A model generated the notes under the pieces. That model saw nothing but the letters and a program-made list of their open reading frames with translations, searched no databases and was not told the origin of the DNA. The translations under genes and the position numbers were made by a program. From positions 1,178,001 to 1,242,000 of the forward strand of contig NZ_CP066802.1 of NCBI RefSeq assembly GCF_016598775.1: a DNA stretch of 64,000 bases, in the 5' to 3' direction. Source of the stretch: Actinomyces weissii (GTDB taxonomy: Bacteria > Actinomycetota > Actinomycetes > Actinomycetales > Actinomycetaceae). Below are positions 56,869-64,000 of this stretch, one piece after another. Each line of letters starts with the position of its first letter. The stretch's first letter is position 1.

Positions 56869-59800
56869 ATGCGACGTCTACCTTTCTCCCGCCCGCTGTC
56901 CCTGCTCGGGGCGCTGGCACTGACCATTCCCTTGGCCGCGACCGGAGCCGTGACGGCGGTGGCGGCCCCGGCTGAGGCCCTAACCGCCCCCGCCACGATC
57001 TCCGTGCCTGGCCTGACCGCCACGGTCGCGGCCGACTTCCCGCAGGTGATCGGCTACCAGCTGGCTGGCAAGCACCTGGGTGGCCGCACCGCCACCGTCC
57101 AGGAGGTGCTGATCGACGGCCGTCCCCAGGCAGTGCAGGGCGTCACCGCCCAGCGTGATGACGCCACCAAGGTCAGCTACCAGGTCTCCCTGGCGGGTGG
57201 CACCAGCTTCACGGCGGAGATCCTGGTGGACACGGTCGCCTCCCACGCCGAGGGCACCAGGAACGTCACCCGCCCCACGCTCACCTTCCGTGTCACCAGC
57301 CTCAGGGGCGGGCACACGATCGAGATCCCGGGCCACAGCCTGGTGTCGCTCTCCGCCAACGACGCCGGGGCCGCCTTCGCCGCAGCCACCACCGGCACCG
57401 CCCGGGGGGCCTCCGCCGAGGACCCCGAGGCCGGGGTCCAGGACACCTTCGGCACGATCACGGCTGCGACCCCGCTGGACGACCAGGCCGTAGGCTCGGC
57501 TTACCTGCTGCTCAGTACCGCGGAGGTGGCCGTGGGCCTGGAGACGAACGCCACCCCCGACCAGGCCGGACCAGGCACACAGTTCAACAACGGTCGCTGG
57601 TCCCGGCGGGTGGTGGCTGACGCCGCAGGCACCCCCACCCTGACCGCCAGCGCTGGTGAGTGGACCTACCGCTCTGCCGCCGCCACCGACGCCGTCGGGG
57701 ACGAGGCCCGCCCCTACGCCACCCTCGTCTTCGCAGGCGACGCCAACTCCTCCGGCACGATCGACTGGCAGGACGCCGCCGTCGCCTACGCTGACGTCAC
57801 TGAGCCGGTGCGTGGCGCGGAGGACAACTCCAACTGGGTGGTAACCCACATCCCCTTCAACTTCGCCTCCCAGGCCACCCACCCGTTCCTGCGCACCGCC
57901 GACGACGTCAAGCGCGTCAGCCTGGCCACAGACGGCCTGGGCCAGCGCGTCATGCTAAAGGGCTACGGCTCCGAGGGCCACGACTCCGCCCACCCGGACT
58001 ACGCCTCCAACGTCAACAACCGGGCGGGCGGGGCCGCCGACCTGAAGACCCTTTTCGACGCGACCAGGGACGTCAACGCCGTCTACGGCATACACGTCAA
58101 CACCACCGAGGCATACCCGGACGCCCAGAGCTTCAGCACCCTGGACCTTGCTGGCAACGCCGGGTGGGACTGGCTGGGCAAGTCCTACTACATCAACCAG
58201 CGGCAGGACCTGGGCAAGGGCAAGGTAACCAGTCGCTTCCAGGCGCTGCGCGACGAGTTCCCGCTGGCCAGCTACCCGGCCTTCCGCTGGATCTACATCG
58301 ACGTCTACTACGGCTCCGGCTGGACCGCTGACCGTCTGGGCCAAGAGCTCAACAAGCAGGGCTGGGAGGTCGGCTCCGAGTGGTCCGACAAGTTCGAGCG
58401 CCACTCCGTGTGGTCCCACTGGGCCAATGACGAGAACTACGGTGGCGCCTCCCTCAAGGGCATGAACTCTGAGGTCATCCGCTTCATCGACAACGCCAAC
58501 AAGGACACCTGGAACCCGGACGTCGCCCTGGGCTACCCGCAGGTCGTCGAGTTCGAGGGCTGGACCGGGCACCAGGACCAGCGGGCCTTCTACGCCAACG
58601 TCTGGGGCAACAACCTGCCCGCCAAGTTCATCCAGGCCTCCCGCCTGATGCGCCACGAGACCGAGGCGGCGGACGCGGCCACCAAGCACACCTGGACCAC
58701 CGCCAACGGCACCGTGGCCACCGGCACCACCGCCGTCACCAACCGCTCCCACGGAAGCCAGGTGGCCGAGCAGATCCGCACCGACATGGCGGCCAGCCGC
58801 GAGATCAGCTACGACGGCGCCACCGTGCTGCGGGGGAGCACCTACCTGCTGCCCTGGACCGACAACGGCACCAAGGAAGGGGCCCCGCGCCTTTACCACT
58901 ACAACCCGGCCGGGACGCAGACCACCTGGCAGCTGACCCGTGCCTTCGCCTCCCAGGGCTCCCTGACCCTCTACCGGCTCACCGACCAGGGCAAGGTGAA
59001 GGTCGCTGACCTGCCGGTCACCGAGGGCGCGGTCACGATCCCCGCCAGCGCCTTCGCGGAGGTCCCGGCCACGGACCTGGCCTCCACCGCCTTCGTGCTC
59101 TACCCGGCCACCACCCCCGCCACCGCCGTGGACCCCCAGTGGGGCGCGGGCACCGTCTTCACCGACCCAGGCTTCAACGCGGGCAACCTCCAGGCCTACA
59201 CCACCACCGGCACGGTCAGCGCCGTCAAGGACGCCCACAACGACCCGGTGGCCCAGATCGGCGCCGGTGCGGGCTCCCTGGCCCAGGGATTTACCCTGGA
59301 GCCGGGCACCTACGAGGGCTCCACCTGGGTGGAGATCGGGGGCGGCCGGGCCCAGCGGGAGGTCAGCGTGTCCGTCTCCGGAAAGGGCCTCGGCCCAGCA
59401 GGCTCCCAGACCGGCCAGGACACTTCCGCCGCCACGGCGGAGCAGCCGGTGACCGTGGCCTTTGAGGACTTCGAGCACGTCCCCCAGGGCTGGGGGCCCT
59501 TCGTCAAGGGCGACGCCGGTGGCTCCACCGACCCGCGCACCGTGCTGGCTCCCCTGAACAGCCCCTACACCCAGAAGGGCTGGACGGCGCCCAACGGCCG
59601 GGTCAAGGCCACCGACGACGTCATCGGCGGCCACTGGTCGCTGAAGTCCCACTCGGAGAACGCCGGGCTGGTCTACCGCACCGTGCCGCAGACCATGGAC
59701 CTCAAGGCCGGGCACCGCTACCGCGTGTCCTTCGACTACGAGAACGCCAAGGCCGGCGTCTACCAGTGGGTGACCGCCTACGACGTCCTGGGCCAGGACG

Positions 59801-62241
59801 GCGCCACCGCCGTCACCCTGGACACCACCGACCTGCCCGAGGCCACCGTCCCCACCCGCTTCAGCGAGGAGCTGGTGGCAGGCGGCTGCGGCAGCTACTG
59901 GGTGGGGCTGCGCAGCGTGCGCGGCGGGGTGGACGCCGCCGACCTCACCCTGGACAACTTCCGGGTGGAGGACCTGGGTGCCAGCCCGCAGGTCCCGGGC
60001 TGTGCCGCAGCTGCCGTGAGCCTGCGTGGGTCCCTGCAGGAAGGCAGCACCGGCCAGGTGGTCACCACGGTCACCAACTCTGAGCCCACGGCTGTCACGG
60101 ACGTGACCTCGCAGCTGGTGGTGCCCCAGGGCTGGCGCGCCACCCCACGGGGCGCGGCCTCCGCCGCCCGTGTCGGTACCGGAGAGACCTTCTCGGTGAC
60201 CTGGGACGTGGCGGTCCCCCAGGGGGCCGGAGGCAGGACCTTCACCCTGGGCCACCAGGCCACCTACAGCGTGGACGGCACGCCCCGCACCACCAGCGCT
60301 ACCACCAAGGCATCCGTGCTGGGCGGGGTCAACCCTAACGGCGTCACCTTCCTGTCCGACCTGCCGGTAAACCCCGCCTTCAACCGCAACGGCTGGGGCC
60401 CGGTGGAACGGGACCTGGGCAACGGTGAGCAGGAGCAGGGAGACGGTCCGGCCCTACGCGTCGACGGGGTGGCCTACCCCAAAGGCCTGGGGGCGCACGC
60501 CCGCTCTGACGTGGGCTTCGACCTGGGAGGACAGTGCCACACCTTTGCCGCCACCGTCGGCGTGGACGACGCCCAGACCGCCAAGGGCACGGTGACCTTC
60601 GAGGTCAAGGGCACACGTGACGGCAGCAGCTGGGAGACCGTGGTGCCGCAGACCGAGGTGCTCCGGCACGACTCCCCGGGACTGGAGCTCACCGGAGACG
60701 TCACCGGTATGCGCACCATCCGCCTTATCGTGGGCGACGGTGGTGACGGCAACGGCAACGACCACGGAGACTGGGGCGCTGCCCGGGTGGCCTGCGGCAC
60801 CGGTGCCATAGACCAGGGTGGTCCCGACGGACCGGCGCCCGGGGCCGAGCTGCAGCCCTACACCGGTGCGCTACAGGTCGTGGAGGCACCTGCCGCCTAC
60901 AGCGGCAACCCGGCGTCCAACATGCTGGACAAGGACCCGGACACCTTCTACGACAAGGACTGGATCAACCTGCTTCCCCACCCCTCCACGGTGCTGCTGG
61001 GGCTCTATGAGGGAACCGACGTGACCGCCGTGGCCCCCACCCAGGTCTCGGGCCTGTCCGTGACCGGGCGCGCCGGGCAGGCAAACGGGCGGATCGAGGG
61101 CTACAAGGTCTACGTCGGCCAGGACGCCGCCAACGTAAACAACCTGGTGGCGGAGGGGACACTGTCCAACACCAGCAAGGAGCAGCGGATCGTGTTCTCC
61201 CACCCGGTGGAGGCAAAGCTGGTGCGGCTGGAGGTGACCTCCTCCTTCAAGACCAAGTCCGACCAGCCTGACGGCCTGCTGGCGATCGCCGAGATCAACG
61301 CCTTGACCGGCGAGATCACCAGCCCTGCTCCCGCAGGCCCGGACCAGCCTGGCTCCCCGGAGGGACCTGCTACGGCTGACCCGGCTGCGGTTACGGTCAG
61401 CACCGACGCCGGCGGGGTGATCGGCCAGCGGTACCTGGAGGTGGTCACGGCAGCCTCCCAGGCCCGGCCCAGCGGCACCGTCAGCACGGTGCTGGGCACC
61501 AGCCTGGCCCGCAACTGGGTGGCCGCCGACCAGAAGCACGACAGCTTCTTCCAGCGGGTGCCGGTGCGCTTCACCGTGACCGGTAAGGCCACCGAGGTCA
61601 CCTTCACGGTGGCGGCCGGTGAGGGCAGCGCGCCGGTGCTGGTGGACGACCTGCGCCTGGTGCGGGTGGACCGGGCGGCTGAGAACGACCTGCTGGGCGT
61701 GGACTGCGCTGCCACGCCCACGCCGCAGCCGTGCAGCTCGGTGACGGCCAACAGCCGGGTGGGCCTGAGCACCCCGGCCCGGGCCGCAGTGACCCCACCC
61801 AGCCCCTCCCCGACGCCTGCCCCCTCCGAGCCCGGTCCCCGCCCCGACCCGCAGGGTCCGAAGCCTGCCTACGTGGCGGCGGTGGAGGCTGCTGGTCCCG
61901 GCAAGGGCCGGCTGCTGGCCGGTGACTGGGACGGCGACGGCACACTGACCTGGGCGGTGCGCGTGGGCAGCCGGGTGGTGTTCTACAACCAGAACCAGGT
62001 GGACGCTCCCGTCTACGCCTCCATCTCCCTGGGCCGGAGCACGGACGAGGTGCTGGTGGGCGACTGGAACGGGAACGGTTACGAGACCCTGGCGCTGCGC
62101 CGCGGCACCACGGTGCTGACGCAGGACCGCCTGACCAGCACAGCCACCACGCGGGTGGCGGTGCCGGGGATCACCCGCAGCTCCCAGCTGGTGGTCAAGC
62201 GGGAGCAAGGCAAGCCGGACGTGATCGAGCTGGCCAAGTGA
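56869..62241 (+). CDS. Secreted endo-alpha-N-acetylgalactosaminidase (GH101)
   Basis: A 1790-residue enzyme that removes the core-1 disaccharide from mucin-type O-glycans. Order: signal peptide (1-33); beta-rich N-terminal domains; a GH101 barrel (about 330-620) with the nucleophile Asp478 in RWIYIDVYYGSGW, acid/base Glu504 in GSEWSD, and the diagnostic NYGGASLKGMNSEVIRFIDN and VVEFEGWTGHQDQ; further beta domains; an NPCBM domain (about 1160-1310, GVAYPKGLGAHARSDVGFDL); a discoidin-like domain (about 1330-1480, SNMLDKDPDTFYDKDW); a Pro-rich linker; and two GDWDGDG/GDWNGNG repeats near the C-terminus. Residue assignments follow alignment by eye to the pneumococcal and bifidobacterial enzymes. 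No LPXTG motif or transmembrane anchor was seen, so the repeats may bind the cell wall. Confidence 0.92.
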   Translation: MRRLPFSRPLSLLGALALTIPLAATGAVTAVAAPAEALTAPATISVPGLTATVAADFPQVIGYQLAGKHLGGRTATVQEVLIDGRPQAVQGVTAQRDDATKVSYQVSLAGGTSFTAEILVDTVASHAEGTRNVTRPTLTFRVTSLRGGHTIEIPGHSLVSLSANDAGAAFAAATTGTARGASAEDPEAGVQDTFGTITAATPLDDQAVGSAYLLLSTAEVAVGLETNATPDQAGPGTQFNNGRWSRRVVADAAGTPTLTASAGEWTYRSAAATDAVGDEARPYATLVFAGDANSSGTIDWQDAAVAYADVTEPVRGAEDNSNWVVTHIPFNFASQATHPFLRTADDVKRVSLATDGLGQRVMLKGYGSEGHDSAHPDYASNVNNRAGGAADLKTLFDATRDVNAVYGIHVNTTEAYPDAQSFSTLDLAGNAGWDWLGKSYYINQRQDLGKGKVTSRFQALRDEFPLASYPAFRWIYIDVYYGSGWTADRLGQELNKQGWEVGSEWSDKFERHSVWSHWANDENYGGASLKGMNSEVIRFIDNANKDTWNPDVALGYPQVVEFEGWTGHQDQRAFYANVWGNNLPAKFIQASRLMRHETEAADAATKHTWTTANGTVATGTTAVTNRSHGSQVAEQIRTDMAASREISYDGATVLRGSTYLLPWTDNGTKEGAPRLYHYNPAGTQTTWQLTRAFASQGSLTLYRLTDQGKVKVADLPVTEGAVTIPASAFAEVPATDLASTAFVLYPATTPATAVDPQWGAGTVFTDPGFNAGNLQAYTTTGTVSAVKDAHNDPVAQIGAGAGSLAQGFTLEPGTYEGSTWVEIGGGRAQREVSVSVSGKGLGPAGSQTGQDTSAATAEQPVTVAFEDFEHVPQGWGPFVKGDAGGSTDPRTVLAPLNSPYTQKGWTAPNGRVKATDDVIGGHWSLKSHSENAGLVYRTVPQTMDLKAGHRYRVSFDYENAKAGVYQWVTAYDVLGQDGATAVTLDTTDLPEATVPTRFSEELVAGGCGSYWVGLRSVRGGVDAADLTLDNFRVEDLGASPQVPGCAAAAVSLRGSLQEGSTGQVVTTVTNSEPTAVTDVTSQLVVPQGWRATPRGAASAARVGTGETFSVTWDVAVPQGAGGRTFTLGHQATYSVDGTPRTTSATTKASVLGGVNPNGVTFLSDLPVNPAFNRNGWGPVERDLGNGEQEQGDGPALRVDGVAYPKGLGAHARSDVGFDLGGQCHTFAATVGVDDAQTAKGTVTFEVKGTRDGSSWETVVPQTEVLRHDSPGLELTGDVTGMRTIRLIVGDGGDGNGNDHGDWGAARVACGTGAIDQGGPDGPAPGAELQPYTGALQVVEAPAAYSGNPASNMLDKDPDTFYDKDWINLLPHPSTVLLGLYEGTDVTAVAPTQVSGLSVTGRAGQANGRIEGYKVYVGQDAANVNNLVAEGTLSNTSKEQRIVFSHPVEAKLVRLEVTSSFKTKSDQPDGLLAIAEINALTGEITSPAPAGPDQPGSPEGPATADPAAVTVSTDAGGVIGQRYLEVVTAASQARPSGTVSTVLGTSLARNWVAADQKHDSFFQRVPVRFTVTGKATEVTFTVAAGEGSAPVLVDDLRLVRVDRAAENDLLGVDCAATPTPQPCSSVTANSRVGLSTPARAAVTPPSPSPTPAPSEPGPRPDPQGPKPAYVAAVEAAGPGKGRLLAGDWDGDGTLTWAVRVGSRVVFYNQNQVDAPVYASISLGRSTDEVLVGDWNGNGYETLALRRGTTVLTQDRLTSTATTRVAVPGITRSSQLVVKREQGKPDVIELAK

Positions 62242-62258
62242 CCCGCTGAGCTCCCCGC

Positions 62259-62307
62259 CCGCCGGGCCCGGTACCCCCTCCTGTGCGGGGAGTGCCGGGC
62301 CCGGCGG
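62259..62307 (+). terminator. Hairpin terminator after the GH101 gene
   Basis: Perfect 13-bp arms (62259-62271 with 62295-62307) with inner CCCC/GGGG pairing, 17 nt after the stop. Confidence 0.75.
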
Positions 62308-62377
62308 CGTCTTTGGCCAGGAGGGCGGGGCCCTGCGACCAGTCTCGGTGGTCCAGGACCAGGAAGATGAGGGCTGC

Positions 62378-62399
62378 GGGGGGGGGAGAGAGAGAGAGA
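62378..62399 (+). repeat. Homopurine microsatellite-like tract
   Basis: Nine consecutive G followed by (AG)6A. Such tracts are prone to slippage and can form unusual DNA structures. Confidence 0.6.
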
Positions 62400-62655
62400 C
62401 GAGCGCGCCTACGCCGTCGGCAGGCCGGGCCGTGGCAGCTAGTTCGGGTGCTGGTTGGGGGTGTAGAGGGTGTCATCTGGGTGAGATGGCGTGTGGCCGG
62501 GGTGTGGGGTGACTTGGGCGCGGTGGTGTGTGCTTGTGAGAGGTGCCTGGAGCATGGCCGTGAGCCGGTGAGGGTGCGGGGCGCGTCGTAGGCGTGGTGG
62601 GCCTGTTGGTGGTGCACGTGGATCTCACGGTAGGCGGTGTGCCTACCACCCCCCG

Positions 62656-62718
62656 ACTTGTGCATTTCGGCGCGAGTGGTGCGGTTTTCCGGCACCACTC
62701 GCGCCGAAATGCACAAGT
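62656..62718. repeat. 27-bp perfect inverted repeat
   Basis: Arms 62656-62682 and 62692-62718 are perfectly complementary, with a 9-nt centre (GGTTTTCCG) that can itself pair GG with CC around TTTT. No second copy was seen in the window. It lies between a terminated gene and the HAD promoter. Confidence 0.85.
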
Positions 62719-62830
62719 GGAGGCGAGGGAGGTCCAGGTGGCTACGGCGACGGCAACGGTGTCGCCGGTCCGGGCCTGCCTGCCACACCTTCTGGTCCCG
62801 CAGTCCTGGGTGGGGGCGGACCTAGGGCGC

Positions 62831-62836
62831 TAGGGT
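62831..62836 (+). promoter_or_regulatory. -10 box of the HAD gene
   Basis: TAGGGT, 6 nt, then ATG at 62843; leaderless arrangement. Confidence 0.55.
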
Positions 62837-62842
62837 CGGCCC

Positions 62843-63520
62843 ATGAGCAGTGCCAGTACCCACCCCGGTCAGCCGGTCCAGGCCGTCGTCTTCGACTACG
62901 GCAACGTCATGATCACCTGGGACCCCGTAGGTGCCGTATCCGGCCGGGTGCCCCTGGAGGAGTGGGACGCCTTTGCCCAGGGGGCGGGCTTCCACGAGCT
63001 GAACCTGCGCTCTGACGCCGGGGAGGACTTTGAGACGATCGTGGCGGACCTGGCCGCCGCCCACCCCGAGCACCCGCAGTGGCCCGGGATACTGCGGACC
63101 TACCGGGCGAACTTCCCGCACTCGATCACCGGTCACGTGCCCGGCACGCTCGCCCTGGTCCGCGAGCTGCTGGAGGCCGGGGTGCCCCTGTACCTGCTGT
63201 CCAACTTCGACGTCGAGCCCTTCGAGTACGCCCGCAGGCTCGTGCCCGAGCTGGACCGCTTCCAGGGGCTGGTGGTCTCTGGCCGGGAGCACATGGTCAA
63301 GCCCGACCACCGCCTCTACCGGATCGCCCTGGAGCGCTACCACCTGGACCCCGCCACCACCTTGTTCATTGACGACTCGCCCCAGAACGTGGAGGCCGCC
63401 CGGGCCGTGGGTATGCAGGCACTGCAGTTCACGGGGGCAGGCAGGCTGCGGGCCGAGCTGACCGAGCTGGGCCTGCTGACGGGACCGGCCCAGCAGCCCC
63501 CGATCACGCCCGTAGACTGA
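62843..63520 (+). CDS. HAD-family hydrolase
   Basis: A 225-residue haloacid-dehalogenase-fold protein, probably a phosphatase. Motif I is [13 protein letters not shown] (nucleophile Asp; the second position Asp is replaced by Asn, as in the YihX-like and epoxide-hydrolase-like subgroup), motif II is LYLLSNFD, motif III Lys is in [14 protein letters not shown], and motif IV is [14 protein letters not shown]. The YihX type dephosphorylates glucose-1-phosphate, but the substrate here is uncertain. It sits between the GH101 enzyme and fmt, with its own -10 box. Confidence 0.85.
   Translation: MSSASTHPGQPVQAVVFDYGNVMITWDPVGAVSGRVPLEEWDAFAQGAGFHELNLRSDAGEDFETIVADLAAAHPEHPQWPGILRTYRANFPHSITGHVPGTLALVRELLEAGVPLYLLSNFDVEPFEYARRLVPELDRFQGLVVSGREHMVKPDHRLYRIALERYHLDPATTLFIDDSPQNVEAARAVGMQALQFTGAGRLRAELTELGLLTGPAQQPPITPVD
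63513..63518 (+). promoter_or_regulatory. -10 box of fmt
   Basis: TAGACT, 6 nt, then ATG at 63525. The last T is the first base of the preceding gene's TGA stop. Confidence 0.55.
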
Positions 63521-63524
63521 GCCC

Positions 63525-64000
63525 ATGCGAGTCCTTTTCGCCGGAACACCCGAGGTCGCTCTGCCCGTCCTGCAAGCCCTCATGCAGGAGCAGTCCCATG
63601 AGGTCGTCGGTGTGCTTACCCGGGCTGACGCCCGCCGTGGGCGCGGGCACAGCCTCCAGCCCTCACCGGTGGCTGCCGTGGCCCGGGAGGCCGGGCTGGA
63701 GGTGCGCACCCCCAGGACATTGCGGGACCCGGAGGTCCAGGAATGGGTGCGCTCCCTGGACGCGGACGTGGCCGTCGTCGTGGCCTACGGGCGGCTGGTG
63801 CCCCCGGAGCTGCTGGACGTGCCCCGCCACGGCTGGCTCAACCTCCACTTCTCCCTGCTGCCCGCCTGGCGGGGGGCCGCCCCGGTGCAGTGGGCGGTGA
63901 TCAACGGGGACCAGGTCACTGGAGCCTGCGTGTTCCGCCTGGAGGCGGGACTGGACACCGGCCCCGTCTACGCCCGCCTGAGCCGTCCCATCGGCGCCCG
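63525..64000 (+). CDS. fmt: Methionyl-tRNA formyltransferase, N-terminal part
   Basis: Formylates initiator Met-tRNA. The gene runs off the right edge after about 158 codons. Reading from ATG 63525 gives [19 protein letters not shown], then [20 protein letters not shown], the catalytic/folate signature [20 protein letters not shown] and [11 protein letters not shown]. In Actinobacteria fmt normally follows priA directly; here it is separated from it by the GH101 and HAD genes. Confidence 0.95.
   Translation, partial: MRVLFAGTPEVALPVLQALMQEQSHEVVGVLTRADARRGRGHSLQPSPVAAVAREAGLEVRTPRTLRDPEVQEWVRSLDADVAVVVAYGRLVPPELLDVPRHGWLNLHFSLLPAWRGAAPVQWAVINGDQVTGACVFRLEAGLDTGPVYARLSRPIGA

Larger units (their letters stand above)
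62308..62830. other. Repeat-bearing intergenic region
   Basis: About 520 nt without a recognisable gene. It contains a purine tract at 62378-62399 (nine G then six AG), a 7-bp hairpin (62629-62635 with 62641-62647) and a 27-bp perfect inverted repeat (62656-62718). Open frames here are low-complexity and have no family character. Confidence 0.5.

Noticed and set aside
57955..60255. 766-codon minus-strand frame inside the GH101 gene
   Set aside because: Antisense to the catalytic domain of GH101; low-complexity Gly/Val/His composition.

Overview
The window is visibly G+C-rich, densely packed chromosomal DNA, almost all of it read from the + strand. It looks like a host-associated Actinomycetaceae member, most likely an Actinomyces. 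The reasons are the actinobacterial gene orders secF-apt-rel, rpsD-alaS-ruvX-mltG-aroE-aroC-aroKB-efp-nusB, pyrRBC-carAB-pyrF-gmk-rpoZ-coaBC-metK-priA and fmt, a PriA without helicase motifs, a secreted GH101 mucin glycosidase, and GDWDGDG-type C-terminal repeats. The species call is inference. No tRNA, rRNA, CRISPR array or intact transposase was seen.

Layout. 1-9.1 kb: end of secF, apt, the (p)ppGpp enzyme rel, an orphan AbiEi-like protein, a DUF349 protein and a methyltransferase (both minus strand), a metallo-beta-lactamase-fold hydrolase and hisS. 9.1-15.4 kb: two coupled dynamin-like membrane GTPases facing a DEAD-box RNA helicase with an acidic head and an RGG tail. 15.8-18.9 kb: two tandem YbjN-family genes, each broken by one extra C in a C run, then two single-pass surface proteins. 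19-23.1 kb: aspS, a 510-bp inverted-repeat-bounded relic, a small His/Cys-rich metal-binding protein behind three Zur-like boxes, and yciO. 23.3-28 kb: an MMPL exporter divergent from rarA, then a TauE/SafE permease. 28.2-40.1 kb: rpsD, alaS, ruvX, mltG and the shikimate run aroE, aroC, a fused aroK-aroB and a shikimate-kinase-like protein without its P-loop lysine, then a PaiB-like protein, efp and nusB. 40.2-41.6 kb: a Tat-exported GH16 glucanase on the minus strand. 41.9-50.4 kb: a PyrR-controlled pyrimidine operon. 50.5-56.7 kb: a rhodanese lipoprotein, gmk, rpoZ, coaBC, metK and priA. 56.9-64 kb: a 1790-residue GH101 enzyme, a repeat-bearing gap, a HAD phosphatase and the start of fmt.

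How it works together. Most of the window is core: the stringent response, four translation factors or synthetases, chorismate and pyrimidine synthesis, and nucleotide, CoA and SAM supply. Accessory pieces (GH16, GH101, the surface proteins, the His/Cys-rich protein, PaiB and the rhodanese) sit in gaps of the core order and point to life on mucosal or plaque glycans. Fourteen genes share one start signal: a -10 box of the form nANNNT ending 6 or 7 nt before the start codon, so they are probably read from leaderless mRNAs. In two places a TAG stop codon is also the first half of the next -10 box.

The best candidates for undescribed biology are the His/Cys-rich protein with its triple operator, the twin homopolymer frameshifts in the YbjN pair, the shikimate kinase pseudoenzyme, the leaderless promoter set, and the two orphan inverted-repeat structures.
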